From assembly GCF_033958435.1 (NCBI RefSeq), contig NC_134139.1, positions 200,491,501 through 200,555,500 of the forward strand: a DNA stretch of 64,000 nt, in the 5' to 3' direction. The notes under the pieces are model-generated. The model did no database searches. It had not been told where the DNA came from and was given only the letters and a program-made list of their open reading frames with translations. The position numbers were made by a program, and so were the translations under genes. How positions within the stretch are numbered: position 1 is the stretch's first letter; each line of letters opens with the position of its first letter. This DNA is from Carettochelys insculpta (taxonomy: Eukaryota; Chordata; Testudines; Carettochelyidae). Shown in pieces: positions 1 through 10,154 of this stretch.

Positions 1-285
1 TGTGGGCAGGGTGAATAGTTATTTGGAAGTATGCATCCTGTAGGTCAAGGGCTGCAAACCAATCCCCATCATCCAGTGCTGTAACTATAAAAGTAAGGGT
101 GACCATCTTGGAATGCTGTTTGCAAGGATAACAGTTGAGAGCCCATAAGTCTACGATTGTCCTCCACCCCCACATTTTCTCCTCTGTGAGGAAGTAACGA
201 GAATAGAATCCTTCTCCCCTTGAACTTGTCTGGTACCCTCTCCACAGCTCCTATGGGCTGATAGAATGGGCTGAGGCGATGGTGA
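1..285 (-). pseudogene. DIRS-type reverse transcriptase fragment
   Basis: Read on the minus strand, this end translates as the start of a reverse transcriptase domain of the DIRS kind. Visible pieces are GAVERVPDKFKG, then GFYSRYFLTEEKMWGWRTIV, then KMVTL and WFAALDLQDAYFQITIHPAH. The last holds the first catalytic aspartate region (ALDLQDAYF). The three pieces lie in different frames, so at least two frameshifts separate them and the copy is dead. The domain continues past the left edge of the window, so the catalytic YxDD box, RNase H and any tyrosine recombinase cannot be seen. The DIRS assignment rests on the RT wording plus the gag-like region upstream in the same orientation; a Ngaro-like element is the alternative. 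Confidence 0.75.
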
Positions 286-486
286 AACAGATGAGGGGAT
301 GGCTGTTTGCACTGGACAATGAGTGTGGTGTTGCAGTCCTCAAGATAGTAGTCAAACCTGCTGCCTCATCGTTTGTGGCACAGGGTTACAGCCTTGTGGA
401 TTACGCCACCTTGGCAGTCTCTGTTGCTGTTGACATCCCAGGTCACAGCCAGATTGACGACATTCTGGCCTCTGGGGCTGGTAATT

Positions 487-2667
487 TCAGTGACATTGAT
501 ATGGGTAATACCTCTTCCTCCTAGATGGGGGGGTTTGCATATCCAGCATTCTTAGAGTAGCTCTCGAGTCTTTACTGGAGCGTAAGATCATATCTGTAGA
601 CTCAGCAAACAATTTTGACTTATCAAATGGGCAGTCTTCTACCTTTGTGTGCGATTCTTTGGGGACACCAGACATTTGTAATCAGGAGACTCACCTCTTT
701 ATAACTGCAGTAGCAGTTGATCTTGCAGCTGTGTCTGCAACATCTAGAGTAATTTGGACTCCCGTTCGTGAGGCAGTATATCCTTCCTGGGCTATTGATT
801 TTAAAATGGGTTTCTTATCATCAGGGAGATATTCCATTAGGGACATCAGTTTCATATAATTATTGACGTTATAGTTGGAAAGGTGTGTGGCATAATTAGC
901 CATATGTAATAACAAGGTGGAAGATGAGTACACCTTTCCTCTGAATAGGTCAAGTCTCTTAGCTTCCTTGTCAGACACCATAGATTTATATTGCAGTGTC
1001 TTCGACTTCTGTTGCGAGGACTCCACCACAAGAGAGTTCGGGAGGGGATGACTGAGCAAAAATTCCATGCCCTTTGAGGGAACAAAATACTTTTTGTCTG
1101 CTCTCTTATTGGTTGGTGGGATGGTGGTGGGGGTCTGTCAAATATTGTCAGCAGCCTCTATAATAGACTCATCTAATGGAATGGCTATCTTGGATGATGT
1201 CAGGGGCTTTAGGTTCTTAAGAAGCCTGTGCTGTTTTTCCTGTACCTCCGCGACCTATATGTCCTTTGTCTGAGCGACCCTCTTAAAGATCTCCTGAAAT
1301 TGTCTAATGTCATCAGGAGAGAATATGTCGCCCAGGACAACTGCCTCATCTGGGGATGACGAAGAAGCATCTGTTTGATAGGCCTCTGTCTGTTCTTCCA
1401 CAATTTCTTCTGGCTGGTCCTCTATGAGTTCTGGAGGAGTGGTGAGCACTGCCTCCAAATGTTCTCTTGAAGAGGAGAATCAGTGTGTCTTTGGAGGTGG
1501 AGATGTAGAATGTCTATGCAGGATGTGATTCTGGAGATCTGTCCCTGGATCTATGAGAATAATGTCCCTGATGACAGTCTTTGTGATGATATGAGCACAG
1601 GTAATAGTAAAAGTGTGATCCTGGTGAGAAGGATTGGGATCTCGAATGCCACCTATAGGTATGGTGATGGAAGGAGTAAGGTAAGTAGAACTGTCTCAAT
1701 GACTGAGGAGAAGATGGAGATATCTGATGGGAATATTCATGGGATTAGCGTGGTTGCTGTAAAGTAGGCAACGGAGGTGTGAGCCAAGGAGATGGAGGTC
1801 TGAGGAAGGGAGATGGAGGTCTAAGATATGGAGGCATCAGAGACCATTCTGGTATAATTGGTTATGGGCAAGAATTAGGAGATTGTAGCAATGACTTGAT
1901 AACCAAGTCAGGAGAAGGACTACAGTGGCATGTTTTGGTTTGCACCTTCCTAGCTTGTTGAACTGCGTGACTGTCAGAAGCCAAAGTGTACAGGGCCAAT
2001 GGAACCGGTGCCAATACAGCTGGCACCATACCCGGTACTGTAGGCCTTGGTGCTGAAGCTGTCAGTGCTGTCCTCAGTTCTGATGTTTTCAGTGCAGGTT
2101 CCATAAGTACCGAGGTCTTTGGTCTCATGGGCCTGTGCCCCAGATGTTCCAGTGCCAACGTTTTTCTCGGTACCAGGCATGATCGTTTTGCTGCTGAATT
2201 TTCTGGAGCCAGACATTTCAAGACATGTGAATTCCTCACTTCAGAGGCGTGTCTGTGCACCTGGAGTATAGCTGCTGACTTCTGCTCCTCAGGATGTTTG
2301 TCCCTTTAGATGTAGAGAGATCACAGCTTTCAGTCTCACTCATCCTGCTCATAGCTAACACCAGCAAGGATCAAGTAGGAGTTGATGTCTTTTTCTTATG
2401 TCCTGAACAAGCCAATGAAGCTGCTTTGCCCTTCTGAGGTAGTGACGAATCCTCAGGGGGCGTCAGCTCAGAGGTCGTAGGCTGAAGGGTCTTATCAAAG
2501 AGAATCATCTTTAGCCTCATTCCTCTATCGTTTCTGGTCCTTAGAGCAGTGGGGACATTTCTGAGGCATGTGGGCCTCCCCAGGGAGTGGATACATTTGT
2601 TGTGGCCATCAGAGGCCAGCATGGTTTTACAGCATGGATCACACTTTTTAAAACCTGCCACAGGCAT
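487..2667 (-). pseudogene. Broken DIRS-like gag ORF with LAP2-alpha-like region
   Basis: The minus strand carries a decayed gag-like reading frame. It begins with ATG at 2667 (MPVAGFKKC). Cysteines and a histidine follow in a C-x2-C...DGH-x2-C pattern near residues 9-25, the usual N-terminal motif of this gag group. The middle (about 1970-2260) is a low-complexity stretch whose codons give repeated GT/TG and proline-rich runs. The segment 691-1068 (SDKEAKRLDLFRGKVYSSST, then LLLHMANYATHLSNYNVNNY) resembles the C-terminal domain of lamina-associated polypeptide 2 alpha, a domain thought to descend from a DIRS-like gag. The pieces lie in several frames with stops between them, so no full protein is made. 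Domestication as a host gene is unlikely given the breaks. Confidence 0.7.
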
Positions 2668-3580
2668 TTTCTCATTCTCTCTTTTTTATTTAAATGAATA
2701 AACAGCATTTAACAGTAGTTAACAATAGTAAACAGCAGTTAAAAGGTCTATAAGGACAACTCCTAAGTAACTCTTAAATAACTTAACTCATTATCAAAAC
2801 AAAAAAGCAGTCCAGTAGCACTTTAAAGACTAACGAAATAATTTATTAGGGTGATGAGATTTTGCGGGACAGACCCATGTCTTCAGACCACAGCCATACC
2901 AGAACAGGCTCAATATTTAAGGCAAAGAGAACAAAAATAGTAATCAAGGTTGACAAATCAGAAAAACATTATCAAGGTGAGCAAATCAGATTTTCTGATT
3001 TGTCAACCTTGATTCCTGTTTTTGGTTCTCTTTGCCTTAAATATTGAGTCTGTTCTGGTATGGCTATGGTCTGAAGAAGTGGGTCTGTCCCGCGAAATCT
3101 CATCACCTAATAAATTATTTTGTTCGTCTTTAAAGTGCTACTGGACTGCTTTTTTGTTTTGATAGTATATAGACTAGCACGGCTTTCTCTCTGTTACGAT
3201 TCAACTCGTTATGTAACATCTCCTTTCTCTACCCTTGTATCTTTCTCCCTTCTTCCCTCTTATTTTTTTTAAACTATGTACATTAAAATTCTTAAAAATG
3301 TTGAAAAAGGTAAAAGATAAACTATTAACAGGCAAATTTAACTTCTCTTTCAGATGTGCGTTGGAGCACAAGTGAAGCCCTTCTGCAGCAGCTGGTGGTT
3401 GAGAGGAACTGGCTTGAACCAGATCATGCATGTGACTAAAAGCACACTAAGGGCACATCGCGCTCCTGTACATGTGCGGTCCACCTAACTATGGCTTGAA
3501 AAATCTCTCAACTGCGGCGCCAGGGCAAGATGGACACCTGAAGTAGAACACCCACAGGGACCACTTGAAGAAGAATAAGC
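2668..3580 (-). mobile_element. DIRS-like element leader/terminal region
   Basis: This is the DNA upstream of the gag start on the minus strand, probably the 5' leader and terminal repeat of the same element. It holds a run of TTAACAGTAG-like repeats (about 2700-2760) and then a foldback retroposon inserted at 2795-3202. Beyond that lies about 380 bp ending near GACCACTTGAAGAAGAATAA. The far end cannot be placed exactly because a GTCTACAC-type MITE begins close by. Confidence 0.45.
2795..3202 (-). mobile_element. Foldback short retroposon, A-type
   Basis: The left arm starts CAAAACAAAAAAGCAG and runs to about 2990. The right arm is its reverse complement and then continues through a single-copy head (GATAGTATATAGACTAGCAC...CTCTCTGTTAC). 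The two arms turn near AAATCAGATTTTCTGATTT, so this is an almost loop-less inverted repeat. The sequences AACTCATTAT (2785-2794) and AACTCGTTAT (3203-3212) flank it and look like a target duplication with one change. Shared arm sequence ties it to the copies at 27720 and 39914. I see no convincing tRNA A or B box, so the source RNA is unknown. Confidence 0.7.
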
Positions 3581-3927
3581 TATTCCAGAAGTTCTATTCC
3601 GAAATAATACTGCTCCACACAAAAATGCATTTCAAGATAGCACTTAGCTATATCAAAATATAGCATCTACACACAGAGTCTATTTTGAAATAGAGCTATT
3701 GGATTATGTTAAAATAGGATCTATTCTCTGTATTAATGGCACCTATTCCATGACAGTATGTCAAAATGGGCACTATTCCTGGTAGAATGAGGTTTACCTA
3801 TTTTGAAATAAGCCAACCGCTATTTCAAAATTATTTCAAAATAGCAATTGCCTCATGTAGATGCTAAGATAGTTGTTTCAAAATAACAGCTGTTATTTCA
3901 AAATAATTTTGCTGCGTAGACATACCC
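3575..3927 (-). mobile_element. Degenerate GTCTACAC-type MITE
   Basis: An AT-rich, TTTCAAAATA-rich non-autonomous DNA element. Its right end, GCTGCGTAGACATACCC, is the usual terminus of this group. The left terminus is not clear. The body repeats the phrase TATTTTGAAATA in both orientations, which suggests an old inverted repeat. Similar bodies occur at 17431, 30069 and 35670. Confidence 0.6.
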
Positions 3928-4649
3928 TTAGAGCCCAGAAAAGGGCCCTAGTTACTGGACCGCACTGCCTCTGATGCATGAGAAGTCTGATCAATAATGA
4001 TGATAGACACTGCACAGTAGTGCTTGGATTTGAAGAGCTTTGTACCATTAACCTGTATTCAGACAAAACCAAAGTGAGGTTCAAAAGCCTATTCCTGACC
4101 CTGAAGAGAGACACGCTGAAAACACAGCTCTACAATTCCCTTTTTTGACGGGAGCTGGGGGGATGTTCAATATGAACAATTTCTTCTTGTGGCTTCCACT
4201 GCCATTTGAATGCAGTAGGGAAATAAATAATTAAATGTGCCACTTTTGCTTCTCTGACTCTGTCCACCTGTTTCTTTTTGACCCTCCTGTGGGATCCAGG
4301 CACTCAAAAAGCTGCATCCCTGGCCCTTTTGCTCCTGCCTCAACAACAGCTGTATAAACCTCAAGGGCAACAGCTGGGTGGGTGTGAGGTACAGGCAGCC
4401 ACACCATTGTCTCAGGCTACAGAGCAAAGATTCAAAGCCACCAGTATGCAACTGGGGACAGATTATTGGAGAAAAAGCCCTACAAAGTGTTAAGTTCTTA
4501 TCCTTCTCCCCATTTTAAACTGCAGGACCATGGATACAACTCAATTAGGTTGCAAAGCTCAGAGACCCAAGGCCTTTCCCCTCTGGTCTGCTAATCTGGC
4601 CATGCTCTGTACTTACAGACTCAATCCCCAACTCAGCTCCACGCTGTGC
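3928..4649. other. Unannotated spacer
   Basis: No gene, structured repeat or splice-competent ORF could be recognised here. Open frames of 70-94 codons occur on both strands but show no family resemblance. Confidence 0.5.
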
Positions 4650-4657
4650 CTCTAGCT

Positions 4658-5238
4658 TTCCAGTTCCCAACCTTTTCGAGACGGCGACCCATTTTGACAA
4701 TTCAGTAAGACGTTGTGACCCAAGGCAATTCAAAACTGAGCCAGAGGGAGAGAGAGGAGAGGTTCTCCCCTGGGAATTTTTTTTTTAATAAATCTCACTT
4801 TTCCCACCCCCAGACTTAAACCCCTCACAGCCCCCAAAGCACCCCCCCACCTACCTGACACGAGTGCCGCTCCTGCCCCCATCTGCTCCTTCACCAGTCC
4901 ACTGCTGCCTCCTCTGTGCAGCTCCCCACAGCCCTCCTACTCCCTTCCCCCACCTGCAGCACAGGCAGTTCCCTGCCCTGCCGCACTGAAATGGGACTCA
5001 ATTTAATTGGTTTAAGGGCAGGAACCCTCCTGTGGGCTGTTAAACCAATTAAATTGAATTCCATTTCAGAGCAGCAGGGCAGAGACTGGGAGCCAGAGGA
5101 GTGAGCCGCAGCAGCAGTGGGAGCTGCAAATGGCTCCTGAAAGAGCCATGTGCAGCTTGGAGCCTCCCAGATGGCAGCCCTTAGAAAATCTAATCGCAAC
5201 TCATGTTTGGGTCCCGACCCATAGGTTGGGAATCCCTG
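4658..5238 (+). mobile_element. hAT-type non-autonomous element with 8-bp TSD
   Basis: The ends are CAGTTCCCAACCTTTTCGAG at 4661 and, as reverse complement at the right, CAGGGATTCCCAACCTATGG. These form short terminal inverted repeats. The 8-bp sequence CTCTAGCT occurs just outside both ends (4650-4657 and 5239-5246), as expected for hAT transposition; three extra bases (TTC) lie between the left copy and the CAG. An internal palindrome near 4986-5072 pairs CAATTTAATTGGTTTAA with TTAAACCAATTAAATTG. A 183-codon minus-strand open frame overlapping it is accidental. Strand is arbitrary. Confidence 0.75.
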
Positions 5239-5246
5239 CTCTAGCT

Positions 5247-6253
5247 GTGAATCCCTTTCCTCAGTCCTGGCTGTTTGCAGGCTTTCTGGTGAATGAAGGC
5301 TGGGCACTCCACCCAGCCTAGTGAGCATGAAGAAGAGAGCTGCACTCAAGTTCTGCATAAAATGTATTGTTCCGCATCTTGCCAGAAAGGTGGCTTTCCA
5401 GACTTTCCACCCCGGGGTGAACCCTAGAACTGTGACCCACACTTCTTAGCCTGATAATGGCCCAGACCTTCGCAGAAAGAGTTCCTGTAGCGTGCACATG
5501 ATAGATCAGCTTTTGTAACATGCATATTTGGTTCTAATGATCCAGAACTGACATAAAATCAGGTTAGTCATGAACTTACTGAAGAAAAGAGATTCAAACC
5601 CTTACCACAAGCCAGCTCCATAGCTTGCAATGGGAACAGCCACTGCCCTGAAAGATGCTCTGCTAGTCCTCCCTGGATTACTCCTCTTCCTCAAAGAGGG
5701 GTGTTGCTTTGTGTAGCACTGTGAGAGAAGCAAGCAGTGTTCCCAGTAAGTGGGGTGCTTGGGCAGCCACCCAGGAGAGATTCAGGTGCCATCTGGTGGA
5801 GTAGCAGAGCACCCACAGTGGCTTGTGTTTCTACTGGTGGTTCACATCCACACCTGCCTTAGTGCACATGACCAAATTTATTCTGCCCTTGGATGGAAAA
5901 AAATAAAGGGACCATTGGAGGCAATCCACAGTGGCAGAAACCTGTCCCCTCCCCTCTCATTCTGTAGTAGTTTAACCCAAGCTTGCCACACCAGGATCTA
6001 GTGTTTACAGCAAGGGGGCTCTGTCCTGGACAGTAGCTATAAGGAGAGCCCCCCGGGATTTAGTGGAGAGCAATGTTTGTCACAGGGACAGCTCTGAAAC
6101 TTTTGTTATCCTGATCCACCAAGGGAAGCAGGAAGAGGATTCCCTTAACAGCACTCTTCTGTGTCACATCTTTAGTGCACTGACCTTTGCGTGGCCTCTG
6201 GAGGGTTCCTTCACTTCTCTGTGCCTCAAAATCCCCATCTGCAAAACAGCATA
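5247..6253. other. Spacer with a MIR-like end fragment
   Basis: No gene was found. The last part (about 6170-6250: TCACTTCTCTGTGCCTCAAAATCCCCATCTGCAAAA) matches the conserved core of MIR SINEs. It is cut off where the 6254 element begins. Confidence 0.45.
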
Positions 6254-6962
6254 GCTGCGTCTACTCGTGCACGCTACTTCGAAGTAGCGGCACCAACTTC
6301 GAAATAGAGCCCGTCGCGTCTACACGCGTCGGGCGCTATTTCGAAGTTAACTTCGACGTTAGGCGGCGAGACGTCGAAGTCGCTAACCTCATGAGGAGAT
6401 AGGAATAGCGCCCTACTTCGACGTTCAACGTCGAAGTAGGGACCGTGTAGACGATCCGCGCCCCGCAACGTCGAAATTGCTGGGTCCTCCATGGCGGCCA
6501 TCAGCTGGGGGGTTGAGAGATGCTCTCTCTCCAGCCCCTGCGGGGCTCTATGGTCACCGTGGGCAGCAGCCCTTAGCCCAGGGCTTCTGGCTGCTTCTGC
6601 GGCAGCTGGGGATCTATGCTGCAGGCACAGGGTCTGCAACCAGTTGTCAGCTCTGTGTATCTTGTGTTGTTTAGTGCAACTGTGTCTGGGAGGGGCCCTT
6701 TAAGGGAGCGGCTTGCTGTTGAGTCCGCCCTGTGACCCTGTCTGCAGCTGTGCCTGGCATCCCTATTTCGATGTGTGCTACTTTGACGTGTAGACGTTCC
6801 CTCGCTGCGCCTATTTCGATGTTGGGCTGAGCAACGTCGAAGTTGAACATCGACGTTGCCGGCCCTGGAGGACGTGTAGACGTTATTCATCGAAATAGAC
6901 TATTTCGATGTCGCAACATAGAAATAAGCTATTTCGATGTTGGCTGCACGTGTAGACGTAGC
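6254..6962 (-). mobile_element. GC-rich MITE with GTCTACAC ends, copy 1
   Basis: The element runs from GCTGCGTCTACTCGTGCACG to CACGTGTAGACGTAGC, which are near-perfect terminal inverted repeats. Both ends are rich in TTCGAAATA/TATTTCGA hairpins. The same GTCTACAC core also appears inside, at about 6316, 6450, 6789 and 6873, so the element may itself be a compound of nested ends. The central 300 bp is GC-rich. The whole unit is repeated in the opposite orientation at 25319-26016. Open frames of 105 and 121 codons on the minus strand are not recognisable proteins. CpG sites are still plentiful, which suggests a fairly young copy. Confidence 0.75.
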
Positions 6963-8100
6963 CCATGAGTCACATCTGTCTAGACAGATACAGCAATAAA
7001 GCCTGAAGCCAACAGGAAGGATGGGCCAATGGTTAGGGTAGTCACTTAGGTGGGAAAAGACCCTGGGCCTCTGCACGTCTCAGCTGCAATGCCCTATTGT
7101 GAGGTAGGGGATGTCAAGCCTTCATCCTGGGGGCCATATAAGTCCCTTAGATAGATTACTAATTACTTTGCTACAATTATCCCACCCTTGAGAAGCCACA
7201 ATCCCAGTTGATGTCTTTGTAACTTTTTCTTTAAAAGTATTCCTCATGACCAGGCTGTTCATGTGCTTTGTTGCCTCGTCCCAAGACAGCAAGGAAGGAA
7301 CTGGGAATGTTCTGAGGCACCAAAGCATAACAATTCAACTCTGGAGGGTGAAGAAAGATGCCTTGTGTTGCTCCTTGGTGATCCCATTGCATAATGGTGA
7401 GTATTCTACACAGGAAACAGTGCAGGGCACTTTGACTGGGATGACCTATCAGGACCAGGGAGAGGATTCACTGATTACCTGAGACAATGGGTTGGGAGTA
7501 TCTCAGTGTTATGAATCTTCTTTATTTCAATTAGCAGTAAGTGGGCTGGGTGGATCCTGACCCAGATGCTATCAAGAATCATCATCCACTAACTCCTAGT
7601 AGCTATTGTTACATCAATATACCATCAGCCAACACCCACCACACAGCCAATAAAGCCAAAACTCCTATGGATATCTCTGGAAGCTGATCTGAATATTGGA
7701 CCCCTCTCTGCCAAATTATTAACTTTAGGCTCAGATGTGTATCCAATCATATGCACAGGAGTTTCTGAGCTGTTCTCAGGGGATTTCTGCTTTTTTTCCC
7801 CACCCCTTAGCACCCAAAGGTGCTGTTGTTAGTAACTGTGCAAGGAATTCTGGGATTTGTAGTTCTCCTTGGTGGCATCACCAGCAGGGAATGAAGTGTG
7901 CCATCTCTTCTCCCTCCCCTGGCCACCTCGTACAGAGCCACAGACAGCCACCTCGGCAGCTCATCCTGGCAAGGCCCATCCTTATTGGAGGTCAGCAGCC
8001 AGTCCTCGCAGGCTTCAAAATTACCCAGGAGAGCATGCTGGAAAGCAACTGAAGCCTTGAAGCGGCAGGAGAAGTCTCACCTGGGAACTTAATTGCAGCC
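6963..8100. other. Unannotated spacer
   Basis: No gene or mobile element could be recognised. One ZNF143-type motif lies near the end and is listed separately. Confidence 0.45.
7844..7863 (-). promoter_or_regulatory. ZNF143/Staf-type motif
   Basis: The minus strand reads ACTACAAATCCCAGAATTCC. It matches the known ZNF143/THAP11 binding consensus (ACTACAATTCCCAGNATGC) at nearly every position. No promoter or transcript is otherwise visible here, so the site may be a chance match or a relic of an old repeat. Confidence 0.45.
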
Positions 8101-8176
8101 GCTGAAGTAGGTCAGTTGGGCAAGCATTAGACTGAAGAGCTAGAGGTCCATTGTTCATTGCTGGGGTTCAGTAGCA
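8101..8176 (+). pseudogene. tRNA-Phe(GAA)-like pseudogene
   Basis: The sequence follows the vertebrate tRNA-Phe pattern closely. It shows a D arm reading TCAGTTGGG and the anticodon arm TTAGACTGAAGAGCTA, with GAA at 8134-8136. The extra loop is AGGTCC and the acceptor strand TTCAG pairs with CTGAA at the 5' end. The T arm is damaged: GTTCGATCCC is replaced by GTTCATTGCTG, which removes the B box and the T stem. It is therefore a pseudogene or the head of a tRNA-derived SINE rather than a working tRNA. Confidence 0.65.
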
Positions 8177-8194
8177 GCCTTTGAGGGTGCAGGG

Positions 8195-8395
8195 TGGGAT
8201 TGCTCAGTGGTTTGTACGCTGATCCCCTAGACCTAGGGTTGTGAGGTCAGTCTCTGAGAAGGCCATTTAGGGACCTGTGGCAAATAGGTTTTAATAAAAA
8301 AGTCCGTCAGTGATGGTCATAGGTCCTACTGTGAGTGCAGGGGACCGGACCTGATGATCTCTCCAGTTCTGTTAGGTCAGTATATCCCCATGTAT
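8195..8395 (+). mobile_element. tRNA-derived SINE, turtle type
   Basis: The head reads GGATTGCTCAGTGGTTTG (A-box region) and then CTAGGGTTGTGAGGTCAGTC (B-box region). The body contains GGCCATTTAGGGACCTGTGG. The tail reads GGACCGGACCTGATGATCTC and CCAGTTCTGTTAGGTCAG, the shared 3' region of the common turtle SINE. It starts about 20 bp after the tRNA-Phe-like pseudogene. Confidence 0.75.
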
Positions 8396-8399
8396 TATT

Positions 8400-9287
8400 T
8401 TAATTTGTTCTCCTGGACCTTAGTTCCTGTTTTTCAGGCTCAGACGTATGTTTTTCTGCTCAACTCCCCGGTCAGACCTCTCCCACTTCTACTTCCCTTT
8501 CTCCTGTAGGTAGCGTATTAAGGCAAACAGAGCAATAATTTCAGGCACGATCAGCTGTTGCAGGCGTCCTATCCTAACCTGACTCCCAGAATTTGTAACT
8601 CCCGACAACTGCTGCCCCTATCCCTGCAAATATGCAAGCAGGTGCCGAGCACCATGGATTTGAATGTTCCAAATCACTTTTTCTCCTTTATGGTAAATTA
8701 AGGGACAGTCAAAGGTGGAGAATTTCCATTATACCCCAAACCCTCTGAACCACTGCAACAGTGCCTAGAGAACAGATTCTACCCCTCTGAGAATTCCCCT
8801 GCCCAAGAAGAACTCCTAGCTGGAGCTGGGTGGGCCATGGGTCACCTTCCTGCTGGTGCAGGGGATGTGGCAGAGCTAAACTTTTCTATGCCAATCTGCT
8901 ACTGACATAAGTGTATCACTGGCATAAACAAGAGCAGCCCTGGGATTTGTCTGACTGACCCCAGGGCTGGGCCAGTGTAGGATGACTGTAGCTGGCTCCC
9001 GGACAGCACCTCTCACTCCCTTGCACCACGCAGAGCTCAGACGGTGGGTGGGGGGGCGGAAATCAAGGCAAAGGTGTTCTGGGGAAAGGGAGAAGTGGTG
9101 CTTAGTTTGTGATCAAAGAGGCGGCAGGACTCAAGCAAGTTATTTATTTACTTACTTTCAAAGCTGTTGCAGCTAGTGTACAAGGTTGGGGCTGAGCACA
9201 GCCAACGGTAGAGATACCAGGGCTGAGCCCTAGCAGACCTGGGAGCAAATTAGCACTGGGAGACTCTGCGTAGGAAAAAACAGCAAT
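8400..9287. other. Unannotated spacer
   Basis: No gene or recognisable repeat was found. Short open frames show no family resemblance. Confidence 0.4.
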
Positions 9288-9445
9288 CATAGAATCCTAG
9301 GGCTGGAAGGGACCTAAGGAGGTCATGGAGTCCACCCCTCTGCCCAAAGCAGGACCAACCCTAACTAAATCATCCCAGCCAGGACTTTAGAGATTCCTCC
9401 ACCTGTCTAGGTAACACATTCCAGCGCTTCACCACTCTCCTGGTG
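9288..9445 (-). mobile_element. CR1 LINE 3' fragment
   Basis: The sequence begins ATCATAGAATCCTAGGGCTG and continues through GGAAGGGACCTAAGGAGGTC to CTGCCCAAAGCAGGACCAAC. This is the typical antisense 3' end of CR1 LINEs in turtles, crocodiles and birds. It is heavily 5' truncated, as is usual, and carries no ORF. Confidence 0.85.
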
Positions 9446-9604
9446 AGATGCCAGACAGAGACTGAGGGCTGGGGAGAGGAAAATGAGGTGAGAATTACAT
9501 GGAGATGTTTTGTGAAGAGACTGATTCAGCATTGCTCAGCGCAGAAAAGCCACACATACTCTTAGGAGGAAGAACTATTTCTTCCAGGTTAACAGCCTAT
9601 AGAG

Positions 9605-10146
9605 CCGGAGTTCTCAGCCTCTCTGAGGTGCCCCCAACATGCTGTAAAAATTCCATGGCCCACCTGTGCCACAGTAACTGGTTTTCTGAACATAAAAGCC
9701 AGAGCCAGTGTCAGGAGCTGGCAATCCAGGCAATTGTGTGGGGCCCCTATACAAAGGTCCCTCTGACTTTTTTCAATCCATGTGTGGAAAAAATTTTGTT
9801 ATGTGCACCAAAGCACATGCAGTGGTGCACCAATAAAACACAAGCTGCCGGCTGTGGATGCCTGTGAACACTCTGTTAATCAGTGAGGAGGCATCAGAAT
9901 TACCCCTGAGTGGCCACCCAAGAGCTCAGCTTGCTGAGTAACACTGACCCTATGAAGCTACATTGCTCAGGCTTTGGCTTCAGCCCAACTTGGCCAGGCT
10001 CAGGGCCCCTGTCTTCAGCTCTACGTGATGGGGCTTCAGTTTTCTGTCCTTGACCCCAACGAGACTAGTGCTGGCCTTGCTTGGCAGACCACTTGTAACC
10101 TGATTGTAGCCCCCCCAACCCCAGAATCCCTGGTTGAGAACTGCTG
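9605..10146 (+). mobile_element. hAT-type non-autonomous element
   Basis: The left end reads CCGGAGTTCTCAGCC. The reverse-complemented right end is CAGCAGTTCTCAACCAGGG. The 8-bp flanks CTATAGAG (9597-9604) and CTATAGAA (10147-10154) differ at one base and fit a hAT target duplication. Open frames inside it are not conserved proteins. Strand is arbitrary. Confidence 0.65.
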
Positions 10147-10154
10147 CTATAGAA

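Noticed and set aside
691..1068. Domesticated LAP2-like host gene
   Set aside because: Flanking gag and RT remnants with frameshifts show a decayed retroelement, and no splice sites or promoter frame this segment.
4891..5442. 183-codon minus-strand open frame
   Set aside because: It spans the interior and right border of a hAT-type element, including its target duplication, so it cannot be a gene.
6274..6890. Open frames shared by the two GC-rich elements as transposon proteins
   Set aside because: They are short, overlap the terminal hairpins and resemble no transposase. Shared openness follows from sharing the same DNA.
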